Below, in pieces: positions 12,601-21,964 of a DNA stretch of 64,000 nucleotides. The stretch is from the NCBI GenBank assembly GCA_016647705.1, contig CM028336.1:16125880-16189879 (forward strand), written 5' to 3'. Numbering within the stretch: position 1 is the first letter of the stretch; every line of letters starts with the position of its first letter. A program made the position numbers and the translations under genes. Under the pieces are notes generated by a model that made no database searches, was not told where the DNA came from, and was given only the letters and a program-made list of their open reading frames with translations. This DNA is from Eucommia ulmoides. Lineage: Eukaryota; Streptophyta; Magnoliopsida; Garryales; Eucommiaceae.

Positions 12601-12710
12601 TAGTGCAGAACTTTTCTCTTGTTTTTTCGATGACTGAATATTTATGCAATTTTAATCTACAGGTTGGTGACTATCCTGAAAGGGATCCCTTCGAGGAAGA
12701 TGAAATATAA
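3583..12710 (+). CDS. TFCB: tubulin-folding cofactor B, 3' part of a spliced gene
   Basis: Five exons (3583-3641, 3939-3980, 11227-11360, 11747-11816, 12663-12710) join in phase into 116 codons plus a stop. They cover the coiled linker (TFRKFKEKF), the [11 protein letters not shown] segment and a full CAP-Gly domain ([58 protein letters not shown]), then the tail [15 protein letters not shown]. Cofactor B is a cytosolic chaperone that captures alpha-tubulin after CCT release and works with cofactor E in making tubulin dimers. The GKHDG motif corresponds to the CAP-Gly GKNDG box. The N-terminal ubiquitin-like half, about half of a usual 240-residue protein, must lie before base 1. The third gap is an intron of about 7.2 kb filled with transposon debris, yet every splice junction keeps GT-AG and phase, so the gene looks functional. 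Confidence 0.9.
3939..3980 (+). CDS. TFCB: TFCB exon (14 codons before CAP-Gly)
   Basis: Phase-0 exon of 42 bp encoding [14 protein letters not shown]. It is preceded by a long T tract (3909-3928) and acceptor AG 3937-3938, and followed by donor GTTTAC. It is too short for ORF finding and is recognised only by family similarity and phase. Confidence 0.85.
4694..4891 (+). pseudogene. LINE ORF1 C-terminal zinc-knuckle segment
   Basis: Contains [12 protein letters not shown] followed by HEHSIQDC, a CX2CX4HX4C knuckle, then a lysine-rich tail. This is the usual end of the gag-like ORF1 of plant L1 elements and binds RNA. It is open only for this stretch, and upstream ORF1 is broken by stops at about 4620-4690. 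Confidence 0.75.
5344..5950 (+). pseudogene. LINE AP endonuclease domain, degenerate
   Basis: Begins with a segment like [20 protein letters not shown], then [10 protein letters not shown], equivalent to the WNxRG...LLEP start of plant LINE endonucleases. The frame is open to 5747 and then broken. The DHxP-type end of the domain cannot be read. Confidence 0.7.
6609..7129. other. unclassified repeat-like intron sequence
   Basis: Starts sharply after the LINE with 'gtcacatcccacctggg' and is AT-rich with no coding. The abrupt boundary suggests the edge of another inserted element, but no terminal repeat partner was found. Confidence 0.35.
7130..7545 (-). pseudogene. Ty1/copia reverse transcriptase fragment
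   Basis: Read on minus from about 7530: [16 protein letters not shown], then a decayed block, then a segment corresponding to EVYMEQPP, then [11 protein letters not shown] in frame pieces near 7250-7200. These are copia RT landmarks in the right order, but frameshifts and stops separate them. It overlaps the same RT region as the fragment at 8800-9030, so the two come from different copies. Confidence 0.65.
7560..9030 (-). mobile_element. 3' part of a Ty1/copia element (RT, RNase H, polypurine tract, LTR start)
   Basis: On minus from 9030 down: [10 protein letters not shown] joined by a deletion to [17 protein letters not shown] pieces around 8860-8700 including DDIVITGND; RNase H (8427-8074); and its decayed C-terminal end to about 7715. 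There the purine-rich 'cttgagtgggagt' resembles the tract before a copia 3' LTR. The following LTR-like sequence runs to about 7560 and is then cut by the other copia fragment. It is inactive and antisense to TFCB. Confidence 0.7.
8074..8427 (-). pseudogene. copia RNase H domain
   Basis: Residues run from [20 protein letters not shown] through [20 protein letters not shown] to [12 protein letters not shown], the standard copia RNase H end. In [13 protein letters not shown] the usual DADWAG is lost, and the usual SSAEAEYR reads SSAKLEYR, so catalysis is not expected even where the frame is open. Confidence 0.8.
9031..9697. other. TFCB intron, no gene recognised
   Basis: Low-information sequence. 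A 65-codon minus frame at 9138-9335 has no recognisable family signature. Confidence 0.35.
9698..9967. repeat. fold-back inverted repeat of about 270 bp
   Basis: The left arm (from 'cgtcccaacaccc' at about 9702) pairs with the right arm ending 'ggtgttgggacacg' near 9965, through matching blocks 'ttttcaataa-cctcagtttt', 'tcacaa-gaact' and the A/T-rich inner part. The right arm has an extra 'gaattatatccc' block relative to the left. The word 'attgggatataatt' occurs three times (about 9818, 9837, 9939). It could form a long hairpin in the pre-mRNA of TFCB, or be a small fold-back element. Confidence 0.7.
9968..11226. other. 3' part of the large TFCB intron
   Basis: No coding or terminal repeats were recognised. 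It ends with a pyrimidine-rich acceptor region before 11227. Confidence 0.4.
11227..11360 (+). CDS. TFCB: TFCB exon (CAP-Gly domain, first part)
   Basis: Starts in phase 0 with [12 protein letters not shown] and ends inside the ATG of GKHDGM (AT|gtaggc). It carries the conserved glycine and aromatic positions of CAP-Gly ([13 protein letters not shown]). The preceding acceptor is AG at 11225-11226. Confidence 0.9.
11747..11816 (+). CDS. TFCB: TFCB exon (CAP-Gly domain, end)
   Basis: The first base completes ATG. It then encodes [20 protein letters not shown] and KVK. Acceptor TTGCAG at 11741-11746, donor GTTTGT at 11817. Confidence 0.9.
12663..12710 (+). CDS. TFCB: TFCB last exon
   Basis: Encodes [15 protein letters not shown] followed by TAA. 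This acidic C-terminus is nearly invariant in plant cofactor B. Acceptor AG at 12661-12662. Confidence 0.9.
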   Translation, partial: VGDYPERDPFEEDEI

Positions 12711-12775
12711 GAAGAGATTAAAAATTGTGGATGATATTCCAACAAAACTGTAATAACTATAACTCCATCTTAGAA

Positions 12776-12781
12776 ATTAAA
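12776..12781 (+). terminator. possible polyadenylation signal of TFCB
   Basis: ATTAAA lies 66 bp after the stop codon in an AT-rich 3' untranslated region. Plant signals are loose, so this is only a plausible near-upstream element. Confidence 0.35.
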
Positions 12782-12831
12782 GCATTTGAGCTAGTTTTGA
12801 AAATGTGTCAATGTACCATACTTGGCTGATT

Positions 12832-13451
12832 GTGTTTGGATAAGGTAATTTAAAGGAGAATTTCATTTAGATAATGTATTTCACAAATTCTATTTCGAAA
12901 ATTCCTTATTTGAGTACTATAAAATCGATTCATTTGTAAAATAGGAAAATAAAAGGAATTTCTTGAGAACATATGTTATGTTCACATCCTTCTAGGAGGG
13001 AATTTGTTTTTGTTTTTTTTGGTTTTTTTTTTAATTCTTTATGCATTTCATTTCAAATCTATTTTTATTTTGTAATTATATGAATTTCAAAATTTCCTAT
13101 CACTATCTACTACAGATAATAAAATAATATTTGTATAAAATTATATTATTAAAATGGTTATGTATAATTAAAGTTATATTATGAAAATTATAATTTTAAA
13201 TTAATGAATAAAAATTGTATTATGAGATATATTTTTATATTTTTTATTATTAAAAATTAATAAATTTTAAAATTTTGTTACAAATATTTGTCTATTTAAA
13301 TTAGAGAATTATTAAATTAAACAATTAAATTCTTCATTAAAAATGTTATCCAAAAAATTTATAAACAATGAGATTTCAAAATCAGAATTTTAAAATTTCA
13401 TTATTTATAAATTTCATGGATTCATCAAGTTGCTTATCCAAATGCACCATA
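12832..13451. mobile_element. AT-rich TIR element (MITE-like)
   Basis: The left end 'gtgtttggataag' (about 12832) is inverted at the right as 'cttatccaaatgcac' (13433-13447). The inner part is extremely AT-rich and non-coding, about 620 bp. The exact ends and target duplication could not be fixed. It starts about 120 bp after the TFCB stop. Confidence 0.45.
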
Positions 13452-13473
13452 ATACTTATCAATGGAACTTGTG

Positions 13474-14447
13474 GTAGTGTTTGGTAACCATTTCTTTCCC
13501 AGAATTTTCCATTCTATTCCCATTTTTTGGGGATTGATTTTTGGGCATAACGTTTGATAATCCATTCCATTTTTTTTATTTCCGTTCCCAAATGAGCACA
13601 AATCAAAATCCATCCCATTTTTTTATGAAGGATTGGGAAACAAAAAAAAATCACTCCCAACCCATCCCATCTCATTTCCAACCAAAAAAAACATCTGAAC
13701 AACCAAAAAAAGAAAAAAAAACATGATCAACCTCCATTTTCTCCTCACTTCATCCAATCGATCAACCCATCCTCATCTCTGCATCGATTTCATCCTTCGT
13801 CGTCGCCTTCCTCCTTCTCCATCGTCGCCGTCGTTCGCTCGTCGTCTGGTTCTTCGTTCGTCATTGTCCGCATCGTCTTCGTTGCCTTCGTGTTCGAAAT
13901 CGTGTTTCAAATCGAAATCATGTTTCGATTTCGAAATCGAAACCCTAATTGAAATAGGATTTCGAAATCGAAATTTCCTCCCTCGATTTCGATTTTAAAA
14001 TCAAAATAGGGTTTCAAAATCATTCGAAATCGTTCACTGCTCGTCGTCTTCGTTGGTTTCGATTTCAATTTCGAAACCCTAAACGACGAACGAAATAGAC
14101 ATTTGATTTGGGTTTCTTGGCGAACGAAATAGGATTTCTCAGATTTCTTGAACGGCTGTTGAAAATGGGTAACAGCGATTAGGGTTTCGAATTTGTTTTT
14201 GGATTTGTTCTTGAATTTATTCTTAAAATTATTCTTGGATTTGTTCTTAAATTTGTGTTTTAGGGTTTGTTTTTGATTTCTTGAATAAAACCAAACATGA
14301 TTTTGTTCCCAGATCTAAAAAAAAATTGTCGTTACCAAACGCGATTCTGCTCCCAAAAATGAAATAAAATTCTCATCTCATTCTATCTCATTTCATTCCC
14401 ATCCCACTGCATGGGATGGGAACAGAAATGGTTACCAAACGAGCCAC
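13474..14447. mobile_element. TIR element of about 970 bp (hAT-like non-autonomous candidate)
   Basis: The left end 'gtttggtaaccatttct' (about 13479) is inverted at the right as 'agaaatggttaccaaac' (14424-14440). Imperfect subterminal copies ('gttaccaaacgcgattctg' at about 14333) repeat the motif. The core is unusual: a C-rich stretch at 13790-13890, then repeated palindromic words built on 'tttcgaaatcgaaa' at 13895-14080. No transposase is encoded. No perfect 8-bp duplication was seen, so superfamily assignment is tentative. Confidence 0.6.
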
Positions 14448-17443
14448 AATTTATGATTAAAGTCTTTTAATTTTTTTTCAAAAAATCTGTTGTCAATATA
14501 AAAGAGAGTGAGAAGTTTGAGGAAGATAATTGAGTGACAGTTTTGTAAATATCTTTTTAATTTTGTCTTTTTTTTTGTAAAAATTGTATATTCTTTATTT
14601 AAAATTATAAATACATCCTTAGAAGTTTAGGCATATTTATATTTTCTTCTCTGACTTTCAATATTTGCATATTACTCTAAAATATATATTTCTTTTAATT
14701 TCTTAATATTTTTATTGGATTTTTTAATGTTTAGATCAAAATTCACACTCTTTCTTCTCAATAAACCTTTTAAGCAAAAAAATTATGAGTTACATCTTTA
14801 TCAAAATATTGTTAATATTTAATCCTTTACGTATACTAAATGGACATATTTACCCTTCTATATACATAATAATAAAAAAAAAAAAAAAAACTAAATCAAC
14901 CAAACCTAATTCTCGAATATCCATTTCATCCCCTCCTTTCTTTAAGACCATCCATGCCATCATTTGCGAACAAATTTCAATTGTTTTTTTTTTTAACTGT
15001 TGCAATTCCCAAGCATTTCCTAACACTTATCTGAACATTTTCAATCCTCTTACACCAAACTTGATATTTGCTTGTCTTCGAATATTAATCTCTTACGGCA
15101 TGTTTGGTTGGATAAAATCGGTGGTGATATATTTGGGAACTGTGTGCTTCCCATAAATGCAGCGGTTACACAACATTGGATAACATGAGTTTGTAAATAC
15201 AATATAAATTGGGGGCAAACGTTAGAGACTATTTTATAAGAACTAAAAAACTTATTTTCCTAGTTGACGGATTCATTTTATGAGTTGTGTATCTCTTAGA
15301 GTCCATATATTAAATTTTTCATTTTTATATTAGTCTATATCATTTTTAATGGAATTGATTGAACTTATCTGTTAGTAGTCACAATTTTAACAAAATAATT
15401 ATACTTTTTGTTTTTGTAATTTATATTATATTATTCTATTAATTTCCAAATTGAAAGAAATAAATTTAAATTGACATTATAATTAAGCACATCAATTTTT
15501 AAATTGAATAAAGTATTATTTTTACTCTTAAAATTTGAACGTAATTGGCCTTTACTTCTTAATGTTTTAATATTAATATATTCGGACATAAGCAATTGTC
15601 TTGCAAATTACATATTCAAAATAGATTTTATCCTTAAAATTTGATTGTAATTACATTTTATTTCATCATATTTTATATTTTCATTTCCTATTCATCTATG
15701 GTCTATAATAGAAATCAAAGACAAAATATTAAAAATAAAAACTAAAAAAATAAATAAAAACATACAAAATAAACAATAAAGAAATATATTGAATAATGAA
15801 GACAAAACATAAACAAAGTAGCAAAATGAAAATAAAATCCTAAAAATAAAAAATCTAATTTAAAAAATGAGCGATGAAAATAATTAAAAAAAATAAATTG
15901 TATTTATTGTTATTTTTTATGCATTTGATGTATTTATATAATATTTCATACAGAATTAAAAAAATTAAATTAATATAGTATTTCTGATGGACACGAACAA
16001 GTCACGTGATCCAACCTAGTGTACTTAAAAAGTAATAGTTGTTTGGTAAAGATAACATTTTCCTATTAAAAGCTAAGAACAAGATCTTGTTCCTTTATGT
16101 ACATCCCATCTACCTTAGAAGTTCCAATTATTATGTTCTATAAAATCTCAAAACTGTTTCCTCACATTTTATTATTTACTTTTAGCTTTTTAAATCTCTC
16201 ATTTTTCGTCTTTAAAGCCATCAAACAACAATTGTTTGGGTCCCTTGGTAAAATGGCTACTTTTGGGTCTTTCTATATACTTGGCTTTGTGAATTTTCGT
16301 ATACGCAAAGCAAAATTTTCATTGATCTCTGGTAGCTCTTCATATAATTTCTTTGTAACTTGCATTGTAATTTTATTTTGGGAACGTATTGACAGTTCAT
16401 TCATCTTCTGGTGGATGTAAACTCCGAAGAGAACAGGTGTAAGCATGAATTGTATATTAGAATAGTTTTTTATCCGGGAAAAACTTCACAAGGAGAGAGA
16501 ACTATGGTTTTAGGATAAAGTTTTTATGTCTTGTTGTCTCATAGGCGAGATCGTTTCGACTTTATCTATTTATCAACTTCGTTTTATACTATTTAAAATT
16601 CTAATTGATTATTACACTTTGTTTTTTTGTTAATATTTATTATTTATATGTAATTTTAAAAATCTAAAATCGTATTGTTGAAGATTTTTGCACTTATTTG
16701 GTTGATATTCAAGTGAATATTTATTTTATTCATTGTATGTCGATGAATAAAATAGTTTAAATTATTGATGGATAGAAGAAAAATGTTTCTAATGTATTTT
16801 ATTTATTTTTTCATAAAAATATTTTTAGAAAATAAAATCGGAAAAGATTTGTTATTTTATTTGTTGAAATAGTTTAGCGATATATATATATATACACACA
16901 CACAAACACACACATACATGTATATATTATTCAATTATTTTTTTAAATAATTTTTCGTTGATGATTTGGATTGATTTGAGAAAAATGAATTGATGATAAT
17001 GGATTATGATTTTTTTGGGCAAAAAGATCTTCAAAAATTTTATTTCTCTATTTAAAAATAGGTTGTATTTAATTATATTTTGAACACTTTAAGTTCTATA
17101 TCTACTTATTAGATAAATTTTTATTTATTTTTATTTTTTATATTTATAAATTCGAAAATAAATAGAGTACCTCTACACACGGAAATATATACGTACATAC
17201 ATACACGCATGTATAACACACATAATTATATATATTTTTAGAATAAAAAATAATTCTTCATTATTTTTTATATAAAAATCTTATATCCATATATAGAATT
17301 AAAAAGAATATTAGGTTAAATATTTTATTTTTGCATCATATCCAATTGTAGATTTACTTTGGTTAATGTCCCAATAAAGGCCCAATGGGACCTTGGCCCC
17401 ACTTTTTTATTTTTTAATTATTATTATCTTTTAAATTGTATAT
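14448..17443. other. AT-rich intergenic DNA, no gene recognised
   Basis: Long A/T runs, and open frames without family features. A 'ggcatgtttggttggata' word near 15098 resembles one TIR of the element at 34282 but has no partner nearby. Weak microsatellites lie near 16880 and 17190. Confidence 0.4.
16879..16925. repeat. TA/CA compound microsatellite
   Basis: A run of TA repeats followed by CA repeats with a few interruptions. Confidence 0.8.
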
Positions 17444-17608
17444 TGTTGGAATATTCAATATTATTATTATTTGTATATAGGGAAAGTTAAATATGTAGAT
17501 TAGGTAGGTATTATCTGTCGTAGTTAATTTTCTTATTTAGTCTTAATTACTCCTATATGTAGCCTAATTGTACAATTAGAAATGTACACAATTGATTATT
17601 CAATTTCA
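17444..17608 (+). repeat. 5' LTR of copia 17444-21964
   Basis: TGTTGGAATATTC...CAATTTCA, 165 bp, matching 21800-21964. Confidence 0.92.
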
Positions 17609-17611
17609 ATT

Positions 17612-17623
17612 TGGCATCAGAGC
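17612..17623 (+). promoter_or_regulatory. primer-binding site
   Basis: TGGCATCAGAGC, three bases after the LTR end, complementary to the 3' end of plant initiator tRNA-Met with one change from the usual TGGTATCAGAGC. Confidence 0.85.
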
Positions 17624-18142
17624 TAAAACAAAAAACCCTAGCCTTTGCAGCCGCCACCGGCCCTTTACAAGCTTTCGACGTTCGCCGCCAGCCATTATAG
17701 TCATCGACGACGTTCACCGGCATCCAACAACAGCTGACGAAGGTTCGTCGGCGTTCCTTACAGCCAGGCGACGAACGAAAGCTCCCTTACAACCGACGAC
17801 GAGCCCTCATTACAACTGATGAAGCCTCGTCGGTCCTCTATAGCCACCGACGAACACTCGCGGCCTTCTACCATCGACGAAGAAGTCTCGTCGGTCCTCT
17901 ATTCACCGCCGACAGTCTCACTGGAGCCCTAGCAGTCGACGAACTTGCCCTCGTGAGATTTGTACAAAATAGATCTTATAGATCTTGCGATTATAGCTCG
18001 ATTGCAGTTCGTGAGGTTCAATTGCAGCCACCGACAAACACTCGCGGCCCTAGCCACCGCCACTGTTGCCGGATTTGCTTGAAATCAATGCAACCGAGTC
18101 AACTCAGACAATTCTCAGTGAGTCAACTCAGCATCAAGCAGT
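17624..18142 (+). other. copia leader with GC-rich repeats
   Basis: Untranslated leader rich in 'cgacgaa', 'cgtcggtcctcta' and 'gccaccg' words repeated several times (about 17700-17930). The end segment ('gtgagtcaactcagcatcaag' region, 18117-18140) resembles the leader of the copia at the window end (about 63050-63110), although the LTRs of the two elements differ. Confidence 0.65.
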
Positions 18143-18703
18143 TTGGTTTTGCGAGATTTACTCCTTGAAGGCCAACTCGACGATTCTCAATCACTGATGA
18201 TATTTCCCCTTGCCTTTACCGTGTCTGACGTTACCTCGGAAACATGCTGGAAAATCCATGGAAAACCGTCAAATTTGAAGAGCAACAAAATGGGAGAGAA
18301 ATCTAACCAATCCTATCATTTCGTTCATGAAACTGCCACCACTCCATTCAACAAAGAGCAGATTGATCAACTTCTGAAACTGCTGATTATCAATCCATCA
18401 TTTAGTACTCCTAATGCTTCCTTAGCTCAAACAGGTAGTAACTTTAGAGCATTTACTTGTTCCTTAAAGTCAGCACCTTGGATTATTGATTTAGGTGCTT
18501 CTGATCATATGACAAGTTTTTATCACATTTTCAATACCTATTCACCGTGTTCTGGTAACGAAAGAATTAGAATTACAGACGATAGTTTCTCACCTATTGC
18601 AGGAAAATGCCAAATAACAATCTCAGATAGTATTAATCTAAAAACGGTCTTTCACGTTCCTAAACTTACTTGTAACCTCTTATCTGTAAGTAAATTATTG
18701 TGA
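18143..18703 (+). pseudogene. copia gag end and aspartic protease
   Basis: Contains CWKIHGKPSN, the sequence usually following the gag zinc knuckle, then SAPWIIDLGASDHMT, the protease active-site motif (normally D[ST]GAS; here L replaces S/T next to the catalytic Asp), and HVPKLTCNLLSVSKLL. The knuckle and gag body are absent, so most of gag was deleted. A TGA ends the frame at 18703. Confidence 0.8.
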
Positions 18704-18886
18704 GATTCGAACTGTCATGCCATTTTATCTAAATCTCAATGTTTCTTTCAGGACTAGAGCTTGGGGAAGATGATTGGCAATGCTAGATTGATGGATGGCC
18801 TTTATTACTTCGATGATAACTCCTTGAGGAATAAAACAACTCACGGCCCCAGTGGTATGAGTTCAACGTCTGTTCGTGATAAAATC

Positions 18887-19764
18887 ATGCTTTGGCACCT
18901 TAGACTAGGACATCCAAGTTTTTAATATCTTAAACATTTGTTTTCGACTTTATTTAAAATTTTGGATTGTTCTTCTTTTCATTGTGAAAGCTGTTTATTT
19001 GCAAAAAGTTATCGTACTTCTTATATTCCAAAACCATATCGTTCATCCAAACTATTCTATTTAATTCACAGCGATGTACGGGGTCCCATAAAAATCACGA
19101 CACTATCCGAAAAAAAATGGTTGTGACATTTATTGATGATCACACACGTTTATGCTTGACATATTTGATGCGTGCAAAATCTGATGTGGCAGTTTTATTT
19201 AAAGATTTTTGCATTATGCTAGAAAACCAATTTCAAATGAAACCTAGCATTCTTCGCACAGATAATGGAACATAATATTTCAACAAATGTTTAGGCAGTT
19301 TATTGAAAACAAATGGTATTCTACAGCAATCCACTTATCGTGAGACGCCCCAACAAAATGGCATCGCTGAACGAAAAAATAAACACTTACTCGAAGTCGC
19401 ATGTGCATTCATGTTTTCTATGCATATTCCAAAATATTTGTGGGGTGATACTCTTTTAACAACCGCATATTTAATAAATCGCATGCCTACACATGTTCTA
19501 AATTACACCACACGATTTGATAACTTCAAAACACACTTTTCAGCTTCTAGGATATCAGCTGACTTGCTTCTTAAACTATTTGGCTGCACCTCCTATGTTC
19601 ATATTCCTAGCCAATTTCTGTCTAAACTTGATCCTAGAGCAAAAAAATATGTTTTCATCGGTTATACACCAAATCAAAAAGGGTATAAGTGTTACAATCC
19701 ACCAACCAAGAAAATTCATGTTAGTATGGACGTCACGTTTTTTGGAAAATGTTTATTTCTTTGA
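18887..19764 (+). pseudogene. copia integrase with internal stops
   Basis: Begins with the pre-integrase MLWHLRLGHPSF, then HCESCLFAKSYR (zinc binding), HSDVRGP, a DDHTR block, RTDNGT and QQNGIAERKN, giving the D, D and E of the catalytic triad. There is a stop right after HPSF (18922), a frameshift near 19125 and a stop at 19273 (NGT*YF). The tail LFGCTSYVHIP and KYVFIGYTPNQKGYKCY is typical of copia. Confidence 0.85.
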
Positions 19765-20339
19765 CAAAAATCCATTTCAGGGGAAGAATGTAATAGAAGA
19801 GAATTTTTGGGTCACTGATGATCCTCTCCCTACCACAATCTTGAAAATTTTTCCTCCAAATCAGTCAAAAACAAGTTATGACAATATTGAAAAACAAAAA
19901 GGGATTCGTACTAGTACACTAGTGCTGAGCATAATTTCTTCACAAACAGATGAAGAAATACCACGATCATATACTGAGTTGTGGGTTTATACTCGGAGAG
20001 GTACAAAAAAAAATACAGATCAGCCTACTGTTCTAGCATAAAGTTAATCTGACTCCCCAAGTAATGATCCAGGTAATCCTATATCTTTACCTACCTCCTA
20101 ATGAATCTTCTCATTCCAGTATTCCTTCAGATCTTAATATCCCTATAGCCATCAGGAAAGGAGTTAGAACCTGAACCAATCACCCCATATCTAGATACGT
20201 ATCCTATACAAAACTTTTCGAACCTTATAGAGCCTTTACTTCTAAAGTTACTAATATGTTTATTCTAAGGAATATTGAGGAAGCACTAGGTGATACAGGT
20301 TGGAAGTTAGGTGTTTTGGAATAGATGAATGCTCTTAAA

Positions 20340-21206
20340 AGGTGTGGAAAATAGTTGATTCGCCAAAGGATACAAAGATAGTCGGGTGCAAGTAGGTATT
20401 CACAGTTAAGTGTAAGGCAGATGAAAGCATAGAACGGTACAAAGCAAGGCTCGTGACTAAAGGGTTCACGCAGACATATGTGATAGACTACCAAGAAACA
20501 TTTGCTCCAGTTGCTAAGATAAACTCGATTCGGGTTCTATTATCCGTAACTGTGAATCTTGATTGGCCACTACACCAATTAGACGTGAAAAATACCTTTT
20601 CTAAATGGACACTTGGAGGAAGAAGTGTTCACGAGTTTACCACCGAGCTTTGAAAGAAAGATAGGACAAAGAAAGGTGTGCAAGCTAAAGAAGTCACTAT
20701 ACGGCCTAAAACAGTCTCCAAGAGCATGATTTGAATGCTTTGGAACCACTGTAAAAGGTTAGGGTTATCAACAAAGCCAAGCAGATCATACTATGTTCTA
20801 TAGACACTCAATTGATGATAAGATTGTCATTTTAATTGTCTATATAGATGATATCATCTTAACAGGAAGTGATAGTGACGAATTGAGAAAACTTAAAGAA
20901 AAACTTGCTGATAATTTTGAAATAAAAGACTTAGGTCCGTTGAAGTATTTTCTTGGAATGGAATTTGCTAGATCAAAGGGAGACATATTTGTGAGTCAAA
21001 GAAAGTATGTACTCAACCTACTGAATGAAACAGGATTACTCGGGTGCAAAGCTGTAGAAACTCCAAGTGAACCGAATGAGAAACTACAACCGGCCAAACC
21101 TGAAGCTGTGATAAATCGAGAACAATATCAAAGACTAGTGGGGTGGTTAATCTACTTATCACATACCCATCCGCATATAGCCTTTACCGTAAGTATGGTC
21201 AACTGA
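20340..21206 (+). pseudogene. copia reverse transcriptase
   Basis: Order of motifs: WVF-like start, [32 protein letters not shown], a frameshifted stretch (about 20600-20790) that should hold [10 protein letters not shown], then VILIVYIDDIILTGSD with the YIDD catalytic box, and DLGPLKYFLGMEFA. It cannot be translated as one chain. Confidence 0.88.
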
Positions 21207-21230
21207 TTTATGCACTCACCAGGACAGGAA

Positions 21231-21792
21231 CACTTCGATGCTGCCTATAGAATACTAAGGTACTTAAATGGTACTTCTGGAAAGTGAATTTTGTACAAGA
21301 AACGTGGCCACCAACTTGTAGAGGTTTATACCAATGCAGATTGGACAAGGAGCATCACGAACATGAGATCGACCTCCAGTTACTGTACCTTTGTTGGTGG
21401 GAACCTCGTCATATTGTGGAGCAAGAAACAGAATGTCGTAGCTAGAAGTAGCGCCGAAGCGGAGTACAGATCAGTGACTCATGGCATCTGTAAAGTGGAT
21501 TAACAGATTACTCGGAAAGTTGAAGATATCTAATTCAACACCTATGAAGGTCTACTGTGATAACAAATCAGTCATTGTGATTGCTCACAATCCGGTGTTA
21601 CACGATTGGACAAAACATGTGGAAGTGGACAAGCATTTCATCAAGGAAAAGATAGAGAGTGGACAAATATGTATGCCATATATACCGACTACTGAACAGA
21701 TTGCAGACATTCTAACAAAAGAATTACCAAAGAAGAGATTTGATTATCTAGTATGCAAGCTGATAATGGAAGATATCTCCATACCAACTTGA
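21231..21792 (+). pseudogene. copia RNase H
   Basis: RSTSSYCTFVGGNLV, ARSSAEAEYRSV, and then in another frame KVYCDNKSV, KHVEVDKHFIKEKI and DILTKELPKKRF. One frameshift lies near 21500. YTNADW keeps the Asp of the usual DADW motif. Confidence 0.88.
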
Positions 21793-21799
21793 GGGGGAG
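21791..21799 (+). promoter_or_regulatory. polypurine tract
   Basis: GAGGGGGAG directly before the 3' LTR, the second-strand primer site typical of plant copia elements. Confidence 0.85.
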
Positions 21800-21964
21800 T
21801 GTTGGAATATTCAATATTGTTATTATTTGTATATAGGGAAAGTCAAATATGTAAATTCGGAAGGTATTATCTGTCGTTGTTAATTTTCTTATTTAGTCTT
21901 AATTACTCCTATATGTAGCCTAATTGTACAATTAGAAATACACACAATTGATTATTCAATTTCA
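21800..21964 (+). repeat. 3' LTR of copia 17444-21964
   Basis: 165 bp, eight differences from the 5' LTR. It contains 'taattactcctatatgtagcc', which is identical in both copies. Confidence 0.92.

Larger units (their letters stand above)
17444..21964 (+). mobile_element. complete-ended but inactive Ty1/copia LTR retrotransposon
   Basis: 4.5 kb element with 165-bp LTRs at each end, a TGGCATCAGAGC primer site, gag-end, protease, integrase, RT and RNase H in copia order, and a GAGGGGGAG polypurine tract. The two LTRs differ at eight positions by direct comparison (about 95% identical). TATAT precedes the 5' LTR, and TATAT also follows the 3' LTR three bases after its CA end, so the duplication is plausible but not exact. 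Pol has many stops and frameshifts, and most of gag is missing. It lies between TFCB and XPO4. Confidence 0.92.

Noticed and set aside
13723-13998. 91-codon open frame with Arg/Ser-rich protein
   Set aside because: It lies inside a TIR element over a C-rich repeat, with no homology or splice support.
14785-15156. 123-codon open frame
   Set aside because: AT-rich intergenic DNA with poly-Lys and hydrophobic runs. Composition alone explains it.
16097-16420. 107-codon open frame with hydrophobic stretches
   Set aside because: Looks membrane-like, but lies in AT-rich DNA with no start context, introns or recognisable family.
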